Assembly: GCF_023073315.1 (NCBI RefSeq)
Contig: NZ_JADPJH010000020.1
Location: 78,479-142,478, forward strand
Source of the DNA: Bradyrhizobium sp. 1
GTDB taxonomy: Bacteria; Pseudomonadota; Alphaproteobacteria; Rhizobiales; Xanthobacteraceae
Direction: 5' to 3'
Length of the DNA stretch: 64,000 bases
Part shown: piece by piece, positions 1 through 9,924 of the stretch
Layout of the letters: the number at the start of each line of letters is the position of its first letter
Numbering within the stretch: the stretch's first letter is position 1
Made by a program: the position numbers and the translations under genes
Notes under the pieces: model-generated
What the model was told of the DNA's origin: nothing
Database searches by the model: none
What the model saw: the letters and a program-made list of their open reading frames with translations, nothing else

Positions 1-1053
1 GCCCACCACCACGGGCAACCACGCCGCAGCGATCGGATGCATCAACTCAGCCTTGCTCAAGTCTTCAGTCACTTTCGACAAAACGTAGAGCAGAAAGCCT
101 GCGCCCACGCCACTCAAAACCATCTTCTGTACGCCGCCCATCCGGAAGAAGCGCAACGACACGGAGGCCGCGAGCATCACCATGGCGGCGAGCAAAAACG
201 GCTGCGCCAACAGCTTGTGATACTGGAGTCGATAGCCGGCTGTCGCGAAGCCCGAGCTTTCGGACGAGCGGATGTAGCTCGGTAGTTGCCAAAAGGACAC
301 AGTCTCGGGTGTGGAAAAGCTGTTGCGGACCTGGGCCTCGGTCAACGTCGTCGGAATCTCCAAACTGGCCTGATCGACCGGCGCTGAATCCAGCGAGAAG
401 CGACGCACCGACTTGAACAGCCAATGGCCCGACTCGAGCGTCGCCTCGCGTGCTTCGATCCGCTCCTTGAAGTGCTGCTCTGTGTCAAACCGGAACAGCG
501 TCAGCCCGGTGAGGCGAACGCCCTGCTGCTCGCTGCGCGCGGCATTGATGATGGTCTGTCCGTCGCTGGTGACCTGGTTGAGCCAGAAGCCGGAGGCATC
601 CTGAATGCCGCCGCCGGGCGCCGAGCCGAACAGCTCGGCCTCCATGCGCTTGGAGAGCTCGCGCAGATTCGCCGACATCGGATTGTAGGCGACGGTGGCG
701 ATCACACCGATCAAGAGCGCGCTGCCGAGCGCCGGCGAGATGAACTGCCAGGCCGAGATGCCGGCGGCGCGCGCGACCACGAGTTCCAGCCTGCGGGAGA
801 GGGCGAGATAGCAGGTCATGGCGCCGATCAGCATGCAGAACGGCGTCAGCTTCTCCAGCAATTGCGGCACCCGGAACAGCGAGGTCTCGGCCACCATGAT
901 CGCGGACGCCGATGCAAGGCCGGAGGTCTTGCGCACCATCTCGATGTAGTCGACCAGCACCAGCAGCAGGAAGATGCTGGCGAACACGCCGAGTGCGGCG
1001 ACCACGAAGCGGCCGGCGAAATAGCGCCCGAGTGTGTTGGTGAGCATGCTCAT
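1..1053 (-). CDS. lptG: LPS export permease LptG (3' end off window)
   Basis: Inner-membrane permease subunit of the Lpt lipopolysaccharide transporter, which together with LptF and the ATPase LptB2 extracts LPS from the inner membrane. The frame is open from ATG at 1053 to the window edge (351 codons, about the full family length of roughly 360), so only a few C-terminal residues are missing. It has N-terminal hydrophobic helices, a central soluble beta-jellyroll region and C-terminal helices. Its ATG overlaps the stop of lptF in an ATGA, which indicates translational coupling. A second ATG two codons later (1047) is an alternative start. Confidence 0.93.
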   Translation of the reverse strand, partial: MSMLTNTLGRYFAGRFVVAALGVFASIFLLLVLVDYIEMVRKTSGLASASAIMVAETSLFRVPQLLEKLTPFCMLIGAMTCYLALSRRLELVVARAAGISAWQFISPALGSALLIGVIATVAYNPMSANLRELSKRMEAELFGSAPGGGIQDASGFWLNQVTSDGQTIINAARSEQQGVRLTGLTLFRFDTEQHFKERIEAREATLESGHWLFKSVRRFSLDSAPVDQASLEIPTTLTEAQVRNSFSTPETVSFWQLPSYIRSSESSGFATAGYRLQYHKLLAQPFLLAAMVMLAASVSLRFFRMGGVQKMVLSGVGAGFLLYVLSKVTEDLSKAELMHPIAAAWLPVVVG

Positions 1054-2219
1054 GCGGCGGCCGGCCGTCTGAACAGCCGCGCGATGCGTGCATTCGATCT
1101 GTTGATGGCCTCCATCAGACGGGCGGGCGGCTCGACCACGACGCCGCCGATGATCATCCACAGCCCGACGCCGATGCCACCGAGAACCATCGCGTACTGG
1201 ACCAGCACCGGGCCCTGCGATTTCACCGCCATCACCGAGCAGGCGAAGCCGGCCATGCGCAGGCCGAACACCGCGATGATGGAGCCGCCGATCGAGAAAT
1301 TGCGGCTCTGGCGGGTGGTGCGCGGCGCGCCGAGAAAGGCGAAGGTCAGCACGGCAAACGCGAACGGATAGATCGGCGCCAACAGGCTGTCATGCAGGGC
1401 CGAGCGGAACTGCCCGGGAATCTGCTTGTAGACCGGGTCGTCCTCGGTGGGCGAGAACAGCTCCCAGAGATAGCGCTCGCGGATGCCGAGGGTGACGTCA
1501 TGGCCCTGGTTGCCGAACTTCGACATGTCGAAGCCGTAGCGGCCGAACGCCACCAGCGCGGGGTCGCGCTTGCCGGCCTCGAAACGCTGGAGGTTGCCGT
1601 CCTTCAGCACCAGGAACGAGCCGTTCTCGTTCTTCACGACCTCGCCGTGCTCGGCGACGATCGAGACGCGCTCATTGGGATCGCGGCGGTCGTCGATGAA
1701 GATGCCGGCGAGGATACCGCCAGGCAGGCGCTCGCGGATCCGGATCGTGAGGTTCTTGTCGAGCTGGGCGAAACGGCCGGGTTGGAGGATGTTGGTGAGC
1801 ACGTCGGCGGTGATCTCGGCGTCCCACTGCTTGATCCGCCGCATGCCGTCGGGGGCGAGATAGGCCGCGATGAAGGCAACCAGCGCTGCCACGACGCAGG
1901 TCGCATAGAAGAACGGATAGAACAGCCGGAACGGCGAGAAGCCGGCGGCATTCATCACGATGATCTCGGAATCGGTCGCGAGCTTGTTCAGCGTGTGCGA
2001 GATCGCGATCATCAGCGCGATCGGCGAGATGATCAGGACCAGCGCCGGCACGACGAGGCTGGTGATGCCGAGGAAGGTCAGGATGGTCTGACCCTGGCTC
2101 GTCATCAGGTCGATACCGCGCAACGCCTGCGTAATCCAGATCACGCCGGTGAGGCTGACCAGGACGAGCGCAAACGACGCCAGCGTCGTGCGGAAGATAT
2201 ACTTATCGATCGACCCCAT
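1050..2219 (-). CDS. lptF: LPS export permease LptF
   Basis: Partner permease of LptG in lipopolysaccharide export across the inner membrane and periplasm. The 389-residue protein starts MGSIDKYIFRTTL and has the family plan: two to three N-terminal membrane helices, a periplasmic jellyroll domain in the middle (about residues 100-270), and three C-terminal helices ending before the RRPAAA tail. It is first in a two-gene operon with lptG (4-base overlap). The upstream 340 bases separate it from the divergent pepA. Confidence 0.95.
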   Translation of the reverse strand: MGSIDKYIFRTTLASFALVLVSLTGVIWITQALRGIDLMTSQGQTILTFLGITSLVVPALVLIISPIALMIAISHTLNKLATDSEIIVMNAAGFSPFRLFYPFFYATCVVAALVAFIAAYLAPDGMRRIKQWDAEITADVLTNILQPGRFAQLDKNLTIRIRERLPGGILAGIFIDDRRDPNERVSIVAEHGEVVKNENGSFLVLKDGNLQRFEAGKRDPALVAFGRYGFDMSKFGNQGHDVTLGIRERYLWELFSPTEDDPVYKQIPGQFRSALHDSLLAPIYPFAFAVLTFAFLGAPRTTRQSRNFSIGGSIIAVFGLRMAGFACSVMAVKSQGPVLVQYAMVLGGIGVGLWMIIGGVVVEPPARLMEAINRSNARIARLFRRPAAA

Positions 2220-2561
2220 GCGCTACCGCACGAATCCCCACCAAGACCCCAACACAGGCCGGAAGTCTGGCCGTCCGACCAATCCCCCTGACAGGGGATC
2301 CCCAAGGTCGGCCAACCACCTCTTCCACCGGCTTACTCTCTCACTACCATCCCTTTGATCCGTCAACAAAATGGCCGCCCCGTGGCACCCTCGCCATATG
2401 GTTAATATTTCCCTCGTTGTGGCCTTGTGGCCACGGCGGTGCTTGGCATCTGCGGGGCCGGTGGCCCATAGTGGGGAAAGTCCAGTGAATCGCCGTTCAG
2501 CTCCGGCCCGTGGCCGGGACCGCCAAACGGCGAAAAGACAGATGTTTTGAAGGAGTTACTC
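2220..2561. other. intergenic region between divergent lptF and pepA
   Basis: A 342-base gap that should carry both divergent promoters. It contains an AT-richer stretch near 2395-2415 and a CCGG/GGCC-rich palindromic stretch near 2455-2520. I see no convincing small gene or RNA gene in it. Confidence 0.4.
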
Positions 2562-4057
<1,496 letters not shown>

Positions 4058-4061
<4 letters not shown>

Positions 4062-4510
4062 CTGAGGTCCTGTTCTACCATCTGCAAAACATGACGGTGG
4101 AGAACGTGTTGCCACCGCTTCTCGAGAAATCGCTCGAGCGCGGCTGGCGCGTCGTGGTGCAGTCGACGTCGGAGGAGCGCGCCGACGCGCTCGACGCGCA
4201 TCTGTGGACCTATCGCGACGATTCCTTCCTGCCGCATGCGACATGGCGGGTGAACGATGCCGCCGAACAGCCGATCGTGCTGGCGATCGAGGAGGGCAAT
4301 CCCAACGGCGCCAATGTCCGCTTCCTGGTCGACAGCGCCGCGCTGCCGCAGGACGCGCAGGGCTATGAGCGCATGGTGCTGCTGTTCAACGGCGACGATC
4401 CGGACGCGCTGGCCTTGGCCCGAAGCGCCTGGACCGATTGCAAGGCGCGGGGATTTGATGTCACCTATTGGCAGGCCGACGAACGGGGCCGTTGGCAGAA
4501 GCGGAATTAG
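4058..4510 (+). CDS. holC: DNA polymerase III subunit chi
   Basis: Chi subunit of the DNA polymerase III clamp-loader assembly, which links the holoenzyme to SSB. The 150-residue protein begins [20 protein letters not shown] and has the family pattern: GWRVVVQ followed by a short helix and [12 protein letters not shown], then the FNGDDP segment and a C-terminal [11 protein letters not shown]. Its ATG overlaps the pepA stop (ATGA), the usual pepA-holC arrangement of alphaproteobacteria, so it is probably translated by coupling. Confidence 0.93.
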
Positions 4511-4637
4511 CGGTCTTTCGCAATTAATGATAATTTGCACTTTTCGGGCGATGATGGCTTTGGCCACCTTCGTGCCGCAAAGTGATGTTGGGACAAGCGC
4601 TTAGGGCCGATCCTTCACGCGGGGAATTTAGTTTATC

Positions 4638-5171
4638 GTGCGACATCAAAAGCTTCCCAGCTCGCTCATAGTTGTGTTGGCTGCCGTAGCACCGCTGGTC
4701 GCGGGCTGCTCGGGCGGGGCCGATCTGCTGTCCAAGGATACCCAATGGTTCAACACGCCGAGCCGCCTGTTCATCAAAAGCATCTCGATCGAATCGCCGC
4801 CGTTGACACCCGACAAGCCCGTGACGGCCGAGGATCTGGTCAGTGCCGACGGCGCCTGTCCCGGCATGACGCCGCCCCCCGGGCCGGCTGACGCCAATGC
4901 CTCGACGACGGCGCCGGCCCCCATGGGCGGCACGGTCGCGCTCGGCCACACCGAATGCGACGTGGTGCGCGGCGTCGGCGCCCCCTCGACCGTCAACATC
5001 TCCGGCGATGCCGCTGGCCGCCGCGTCGCCGTGGTCACCTGGACCACCGGTCCGCGCGCCGGCATCTACACCTTCACGTCGGGCCGCCTGTCCTCGATCG
5101 AAGGCACACCGGAAGCGCCGGTCGTGCCGAAGGCGACCAAGCCGAAGGCTAAGAAGAAGTCGGCGACGTAA
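4638..5171 (+). CDS. putative lipoprotein
   Basis: Unidentified envelope lipoprotein of 177 residues. The GTG start at 4638 gives a signal sequence with a clear lipobox LVAGC, so Cys24 would be lipidated. The mature part is rich in Pro, Ala and Thr, has a segment CDVVRGVGAPSTVNI that looks like a small folded SmpA/OmlA-style motif (a weak impression), and ends in a Lys/Ala-rich tail PKATKPKAKKKSAT. It is not coupled to holC (about 130 bases apart). Function unknown. Confidence 0.85.
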   Translation: MRHQKLPSSLIVVLAAVAPLVAGCSGGADLLSKDTQWFNTPSRLFIKSISIESPPLTPDKPVTAEDLVSADGACPGMTPPPGPADANASTTAPAPMGGTVALGHTECDVVRGVGAPSTVNISGDAAGRRVAVVTWTTGPRAGIYTFTSGRLSSIEGTPEAPVVPKATKPKAKKKSAT

Positions 5172-5254
5172 CACTTTCGTCTTGTCCGCCTTCCGCTCTC
5201 GAAGGCTGGTTGCGACTGTTCAACACGATCAGCCGCTCGTGCCGGTACGGATTA

Positions 5255-5407
5255 TCACGCGGCTTTGCGGCCTTTGATTGCGGTGGCTGAGGCATGGACC
5301 GTGATCTCACCGGACGCGCTGGCCGGCAGTCGCGCCTGCAGTCGGCGTTTGAGCTCCGCGGCAAATTCTGCGGCCCCGGACATTTCCGATTGAAACGCAG
5401 CCATCAT
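5255..5407 (-). CDS. possible 50-residue protein
   Basis: A short frame with two adjacent ATGs (5407, 5404) reads MMAAFQSEMSGAAEF and then an amphipathic, Arg/Ala/Leu-rich helix, ending ATAIKGRKAA and TGA. Codon third positions look G/C-biased as in real genes of this window. It fills the gap between the lipoprotein gene and the divergent ABC_sub_bind gene. I do not recognise it. A chance frame is possible. Confidence 0.4.
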   Translation of the reverse strand: MMAAFQSEMSGAAEFAAELKRRLQARLPASASGEITVHASATAIKGRKAA

Positions 5408-5452
5408 CTATCGAACGTTGCGCTTGAACGGTTACACTGACGGCATTCAAGC

Positions 5453-5490
5453 GGTTGGGGTTGGGGTTGGGGTTGGGGTGGGGGTTGGGG
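5453..5490 (+). repeat. TTGGGG tandem repeat directly before a start codon
   Basis: GG, then four exact TTGGGG units, one TGGGGG variant and a final TTGGGG, ending one base before the ATG at 5492. Seven G-runs in 38 bases can form a G-quadruplex in DNA or mRNA. The tract occupies the place of the Shine-Dalgarno sequence of the downstream gene. Confidence 0.95.
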
Positions 5491-5491
5491 C

Positions 5492-6484
5492 ATGCGGCGG
5501 CGCGAATTCATTGCAGGTTTGACAGCGGCGGCTGTGCCGTCGGGAGTACGCGGGCAGCAAGTCAAACAAGCCCGCCGCGCGGGCGTGCTTGTCGGCCTTG
5601 CGGCGAATATCGACGTGCCGGTCGCGCGCGCCTTCCTCAGGCCGTTCCGCGAAGCCATGACGCGGGCCGGCTGGATCGAGGACGGCAATGTTCGCATCGA
5701 CTATCGCTTCGGCGGTGCGCTATCCGATCTGGCCAATACGCGCGCCTCCGCTGCGGAGCTTGTCGCGCTCGCGCCTGAGGTCATCTATGCCCAAGGCCTG
5801 CCGGCGACGCTCGCGCTGCGCCAGCAGACCACGACGATTCCCATCGTGTTCACACAGGTGATCGATCCGGTCGGCTTCAAGCTTGCCGACAGCCTCGGAC
5901 ATCCCGGCGGCAACGTGACGGGCTTTGTCACCTGGGATTTCGCGATCGGCGGCAAATGGATGGAGCTGCTGCGCGAGCTTGATCCGAAGCTCGCCCGCGT
6001 TGCCATCCTCTTCAATCCGGATACCGCACCCTATGCGCCAGGTCTCGTCGCCGCGGCGAGGGATGCTGCATCGGGAATTGAGGTGGTCGAGATGAGGACG
6101 CACAATGACGGCGAGACCGAAGCTCACCTGGAGGTGCTCGGCCGCACGCAGAACAGCAGCCTGCTCGTCATTCCCGAGCCGTTCACCAATGGGCATCGCG
6201 ACCATATCGTCGCCCAATGCGCCCGCTTTCGCGTGCCCGCGCTGAATTCCGTGCTGGGCGCCGTCGATGGCGGCGCGCTGATGTCTTACACGTTCGTCTG
6301 GGATGAACTCGTCAGTGCACCCGTCGACTACATCGATCGCATTCTCAAAGGGGCCTCGCCGCGCGATCTGCCGATCCAGGCGCCCCGCCGTTATGAGCTG
6401 GTCGTCAATTTGAAGACGGCCAAGGCGCTAGGCGTCGATGTGCCGCCCGTGCTGCTTGCTCGCGCCGATCGCGTGATCGAGTAG
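5492..6484 (+). CDS. ABC transporter substrate-binding protein (ABC_sub_bind family)
   Basis: Periplasmic binding protein of the PF04392 (TrpX/ABC_sub_bind) family, which is greatly expanded in Bradyrhizobium; ligands are mostly unknown. The 330-residue protein starts with a twin-arginine-like signal MRRREFIAGLTAAA, then a lobe starting QVKQARRAGVLVGLAAN and conserved family segments PIVFTQVIDPVG and LGHPGGNVTGF. No permease or ATPase gene lies nearby, so it is an orphan. The start is fixed by the leader repeat that ends one base before the ATG and by the signal sequence. An unusual G-only ribosome-binding region precedes it. Confidence 0.9.
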   Translation: MRRREFIAGLTAAAVPSGVRGQQVKQARRAGVLVGLAANIDVPVARAFLRPFREAMTRAGWIEDGNVRIDYRFGGALSDLANTRASAAELVALAPEVIYAQGLPATLALRQQTTTIPIVFTQVIDPVGFKLADSLGHPGGNVTGFVTWDFAIGGKWMELLRELDPKLARVAILFNPDTAPYAPGLVAAARDAASGIEVVEMRTHNDGETEAHLEVLGRTQNSSLLVIPEPFTNGHRDHIVAQCARFRVPALNSVLGAVDGGALMSYTFVWDELVSAPVDYIDRILKGASPRDLPIQAPRRYELVVNLKTAKALGVDVPPVLLARADRVIE

Positions 6485-6489
6485 CCAGA

Positions 6490-8352
6490 CTACCCCGCCG
6501 CCTCGTCGAACTGCGTGCTCGCCTCGAGCCATTGCTCCTCCGCCCGCGCCAGTGCGTCGGCGGCGTTCGCCCGTGCCTTCGACAGTTGCGCTGCCTGCTT
6601 GGGATCGCGTGTAAAGATGTCGGGTAGCGAAAGCGCCGTGTCGATCTTTGCGATGATCTCGCCGACGCGGGCGATCTCGGACTCGGCTTCCGCAATGCGC
6701 TTCTTCAGCGGACCGCGATTGTCCGATTTCGGGCGCTGCGGTTTTTCGCTGGCGGCGCTACGCTCGCGCGGGGCGGGTTCCCCGTTGCGCGACGACAGCA
6801 CCAGACGGCGGTATTCGTCGAGGTCGCCGTCGTAGTTGGTCACGGTGCGGTCGGCAACGATCCAGAGTTGATCGGCGCAGGACTCGATCAGATAGCGGTC
6901 GTGCGAAACCATGATGACGGCGCCGGGGAATTCGTTGATGGCTTCGGCAAGTGCTGCGCGGCTGTCGATGTCGAGATGGTTGGTCGGCTCGTCCAGGATG
7001 ATCATGTTGGGGCCGAAGAAGGTCGCCAGTCCCAGCAAGAGCCGCGCCTTCTCGCCGCCCGATAGTTTTCCGACCTTGGTATCGGCCGCCTTGCCGGAGA
7101 AGCCGATCGCACCGGCGCGTGCGCGCACTTTTGCTTCGGGCGCTTCGCCCATCAGCTTGCGGACGTGATCGTAGGTCGAGGCATCCTCGTTCAGCTCGTC
7201 GAGCTGATGCTGCGCGAAATAGGCGATCGACAGCTTGTCGGCGCGCGTGACCTTGCCGGAAAACGGCGCGAGGCGGCCCGCGAGCAGTTTCACCAGCGTC
7301 GACTTGCCGTTGCCGTTGGAGCCAAGGAGCGCGATGCGGTCGTCATTGTCGACGCGCAGGGTGACGCGGTTGAGCACGGGCGTGTTCGGATCGTAGCCGA
7401 CCACGACGTTGTCGGCGGCGATGATCGGCGGCGACAGGATTTTCTCCGGCGCAGGAAAGCTGATCTCGCGCACGTCCTGGGTGACCAGCGCCGTGATCGG
7501 CTTCAGCCGTTCCAGCATTTTCACGCGAGACTGCGCCTGGCGCGCCTTGGAGGCCTTGGCCTTGAAGCGATCGACGAAAGCTTGCAGCCGGGCGCGTTCA
7601 GACTCCTGACGCTTGACCGCTTTGGCATCGAGCATCTCGCGCATGGCGCGCTGCTCCTCGAACGAGGAGTAGGTGCCCTTGTAGAGCGTGAGCTTGCTCC
7701 GATCCAGATGCAGGATCTGGTCGACCGAGCTTTCGAGCAGGTCGCGGTCATGGCTGATCACGATCACCGTGCGCGGATAATGCGCAAGGTGATCCTCCAG
7801 CCACAGCGTGCCTTCGAGATCGAGATAGTTGGTGGGCTCGTCGAGCAGCAGCAGGTCCGGCGCCGCGAACAGCGTCGCGGCGAGCGCAACGCGCATACGC
7901 CAGCCGCCCGAGAATTCGGCGCAGGGACGCAGCTGATCGGTGGCGGAGAAGCCTAGGCCGGACAGGATCGCGGCGGCGCGCGAGGGCGCCGAATGCGCGT
8001 CGATGTCGACCAGCCGGGTCTGTATTTCTGCGATCCGGTGGGCATCAGTCGCGGTCTCGGCCTCGGAGAGCAGCGCGTCGCGCTCCAGGTCGGCCTTGAG
8101 CACGACCGAGATCAGGCTTTCGGGGCCGTTCGGGGCTTCCTGCGCCAGGCTGCCGACGCGCCAGCGCGGCGGCAGGGTCACCGTGCCGTGTTCGGCCGCG
8201 ACCTCGCCTCGGATCACCTTGAACAGGGTTGATTTGCCGGTGCCGTTGCGCCCGACCATGCCGACGCGCGATCCGGGCGTGATCTGCACGGAACTCTGGT
8301 CAATCAGAAGGCGTCCGGCGAGGCGGATGGAGAGGTCGGTGATGGATAGCAT
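6490..8352 (-). CDS. ABC-F family ATPase (Uup/YheS type)
   Basis: Soluble duplicated ATPase of the ABC-F family; members act on the ribosome as translation factors. The 620-residue protein has two nucleotide-binding domains. The first has Walker A GRNGTGKS (residues 34-41), signature FSGGWRMRVALA and Walker B LLLLDEPTNYLD. The second has Walker A GSNGNGKS, signature LSGGEKARLLLGL and LDEPTNHLD. An Arg/Lys-rich linker lies between them, and the C-terminal 90 residues are a charged coiled coil. There are no membrane segments. It is convergent with the ABC_sub_bind gene (5 bases apart) and not functionally linked to it. Confidence 0.94.
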   Translation of the reverse strand: MLSITDLSIRLAGRLLIDQSSVQITPGSRVGMVGRNGTGKSTLFKVIRGEVAAEHGTVTLPPRWRVGSLAQEAPNGPESLISVVLKADLERDALLSEAETATDAHRIAEIQTRLVDIDAHSAPSRAAAILSGLGFSATDQLRPCAEFSGGWRMRVALAATLFAAPDLLLLDEPTNYLDLEGTLWLEDHLAHYPRTVIVISHDRDLLESSVDQILHLDRSKLTLYKGTYSSFEEQRAMREMLDAKAVKRQESERARLQAFVDRFKAKASKARQAQSRVKMLERLKPITALVTQDVREISFPAPEKILSPPIIAADNVVVGYDPNTPVLNRVTLRVDNDDRIALLGSNGNGKSTLVKLLAGRLAPFSGKVTRADKLSIAYFAQHQLDELNEDASTYDHVRKLMGEAPEAKVRARAGAIGFSGKAADTKVGKLSGGEKARLLLGLATFFGPNMIILDEPTNHLDIDSRAALAEAINEFPGAVIMVSHDRYLIESCADQLWIVADRTVTNYDGDLDEYRRLVLSSRNGEPAPRERSAASEKPQRPKSDNRGPLKKRIAEAESEIARVGEIIAKIDTALSLPDIFTRDPKQAAQLSKARANAADALARAEEQWLEASTQFDEAAG

Positions 8353-8398
8353 GCGGCCTTGTCACCGCAGGCGCGATCAAACGCAACCCGATTTTTCG

Positions 8399-8572
8399 TC
8401 AGTGCGGGTCGCGCTCGCGTTGCTTCAGCTCGTCAAGGAGATGCTCCAGATGCGTCGGGAGCCGGGGTTCGGGGCGAAGGCTCTGCTGGAGCCGTTCGCC
8501 CACGGCATCGCAAATCGAGCGGCTGGTGCGCCGGTCGATCTGCTCGCTGTCATTGGCAGAAAGGCCAGCCAT
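8399..8572 (-). CDS. small conserved protein, 57 residues
   Basis: A hydrophilic helical protein that begins MAGLSANDSEQIDRRTSR and ends LDELKQRERDPH. The frame stays open further upstream, but the internal ATG at 8572 gives a compact acidic/basic helical protein and the upstream extension is basic low-complexity sequence, so I take 8572 as the start. It follows the ABC-F gene divergently placed in front of it by about 50 bases. Function unknown. Confidence 0.6.
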   Translation of the reverse strand: MAGLSANDSEQIDRRTSRSICDAVGERLQQSLRPEPRLPTHLEHLLDELKQRERDPH

Positions 8573-8701
8573 GATGGGGTTCCGTGTTTCGAAGTGAAGA
8601 CACGGTACCAAGTCCTTGGCCCCCAAAATGGTTTCGCGGAGGGTGGGGGATACCCGGATTCTAGTGAAACTTGTATGAATTCGTCGCGTCCGCCCAAATA
8701 C

Positions 8702-8735
8702 GAAGCCCCGGCGCAGGGGGAAACGCCGGGGCTTC
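8702..8735 (-). terminator. stem-loop terminator for the Gly/His-rich gene
   Basis: A perfect 12-bp stem, GAAGCCCCGGCG at 8702-8713 pairing with CGCCGGGGCTTC at 8724-8735, lies 60 bases after the stop of the gene ending at 8797 (minus strand). It lacks a strong U-run on either strand, so it may need Rho or act as a 3' end stabiliser. Confidence 0.6.
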
Positions 8736-8796
8736 ACTTGGAAGGTACCCTGGGGGAAGGTACCTCTGGAAGGTATTTGGAAAGGTGCTGTCGGGC

Positions 8797-9060
8797 TCAG
8801 TAGCAGCGGTTGATCATCCGCCAGCGGGGTCCCCAGGGGGTCGGGACCAGCCGGCGCACATAGCAGCCGCCATAGCCGTAGGAGACGACGGGGCCGCGGG
8901 CATAAAAGCGCGGGCCGCCCCAGCCGCCGTGGTGGCCCCAGCCACCGCCATGCCAGCCACCGCCGCCGCCACCGTGCCAGTGTGCGGAGGCAGAGGTCGG
9001 TGCCAGCGCGGCACCCAGCGCGACCGCAGCGACAGCGGCAAGCGAAAGTTTCCTCAACAT
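8797..9060 (-). CDS. secreted Gly/His-rich protein
   Basis: An 87-residue exported protein: the signal peptide MLRKLSLAAVAAVALGAALAPTSASA is followed by a region of HWHGGGG, GWHGGGWGHHGGWGG type and a C-terminal segment with two Cys (GGCYVRRLVPTPWG and INRCY). Such small Gly/His/Trp-rich secreted proteins are common in Bradyrhizobium and could bind metals, but that is a guess. A stem-loop follows the stop. Confidence 0.85.
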   Translation of the reverse strand: MLRKLSLAAVAAVALGAALAPTSASAHWHGGGGGGWHGGGWGHHGGWGGPRFYARGPVVSYGYGGCYVRRLVPTPWGPRWRMINRCY

Positions 9061-9373
9061 GGTGATCTCCTCAAAACTGCCGGCGCGGGGCTATCGCGTC
9101 GATGCAAAGGCCGCCGAAACGGTCCGCCTTATCATTTGGCTTCGGTTTCGATAGGTCCGACCTTACGCCGGCGAAGCTGAACCGGACCCTGACGGAGGTT
9201 TCAGATTGGGTTCATCTGAGTGAAATTGTTGTAATCCATGCTGGATTCCCCGACCGGCCGCCTGCGGCGAAGCGTCTGTGAGTGCCGTTCCGGCCGTCGC
9301 TTGCCGTTCGGCGGCGGCGCCGATATAAGCCCCGCAACTCGTAACAACCGCTTTTCTTCTCAAGGACAAGATT
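9061..9373. other. intergenic region between divergent secreted protein and ndk
   Basis: A 313-base gap holding the promoters of the two divergent genes. A run of T/C (CTTTTCTTCTC) and AAGGA lie just before the ndk ATG. I see no small gene or RNA gene. Confidence 0.35.
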
Positions 9374-9796
9374 ATGGCCATCGAACGCACTTTCTCGATC
9401 ATCAAGCCCGACGCGACCGCCCGTAACCTGACCGGCGCGGTGAACGCCGTGATCGAGAAGGCGGGCCTGCGCATTGTCGCGCAGAAGCGCATCCGCATGA
9501 CCAAGGAACAGGCCGAGACCTTCTATGCCGTCCACAAGGCCCGCCCGTTCTTCGGCGAGCTCGTCGAGTTCATGACCTCGGGCCCCGTGGTCGTCCAGGT
9601 GCTGGAAGGCGAGGGCGCCGTCGCCAAGTACCGCGACACGATGGGCGCGACCGATCCGTCGAAGGCGGCCGACGGCACCATCCGCAAGCTCTACGCAAAG
9701 TCGATCGGCGAGAATTCCGCTCACGGCTCGGACGCAACGGAGACCGCCGCGATCGAGATCGCGCAGTTCTTTGCGGGTAACGAGATCGTCGGCTAG
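9374..9796 (+). CDS. ndk: nucleoside diphosphate kinase
   Basis: Cytosolic NDK that transfers the gamma phosphate of ATP to NDPs through a phosphohistidine. The protein has 140 residues, the usual family length, with the N-terminal [11 protein letters not shown] strand, the active-site histidine at 117 in the segment NSAHGSDA, and the conserved GATDP and GTIR loops. An AAGGA lies just upstream of the ATG. It is monocistronic and followed by a strong hairpin at 9812-9838. Confidence 0.97.
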   Translation: MAIERTFSIIKPDATARNLTGAVNAVIEKAGLRIVAQKRIRMTKEQAETFYAVHKARPFFGELVEFMTSGPVVVQVLEGEGAVAKYRDTMGATDPSKAADGTIRKLYAKSIGENSAHGSDATETAAIEIAQFFAGNEIVG

Positions 9797-9811
9797 CTGA
9801 TCAGCCGGACT

Positions 9812-9838
9812 AAAGCGCGATGAATGTCATCGCGCTTT
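9812..9838 (+). terminator. ndk terminator hairpin
   Basis: A perfect 12-bp stem (AAAGCGCGATGA at 9812-9823 with TCATCGCGCTTT at 9827-9838) and a 3-base loop, followed by GGTTTATT. It lies 15 bases after the ndk stop. Confidence 0.7.
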
Positions 9839-9850
9839 GGTTTATTGCTT

Positions 9851-9899
9851 GAGCATGATCTTTTCGGAAAACCGCTTCACACTTTTCCGGATCATGCTT
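9851..9899. repeat. dispersed palindromic repeat (RIME-like)
   Basis: AGCATGATC at 9852-9860 is paired with GATCATGCT at 9890-9898, with nested CGGAAAA / TTTTCCG arms between. From memory, this GCATGATC...CGGAAAAGTGTGAAGCGGTTTTCCG palindrome is a high-copy intergenic element of Rhizobiales genomes. It sits directly in front of the terC-type gene. Confidence 0.75.
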
Positions 9900-9924
9900 T
9901 GATTTCGACGGGGCGAAAGGACGT

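Noticed and set aside
5453..5490. Telomere-like TTGGGG repeat as evidence of a linear replicon
   Set aside because: Only six units, internal to the chromosome and next to a gene start; a replicon end would not look like this.
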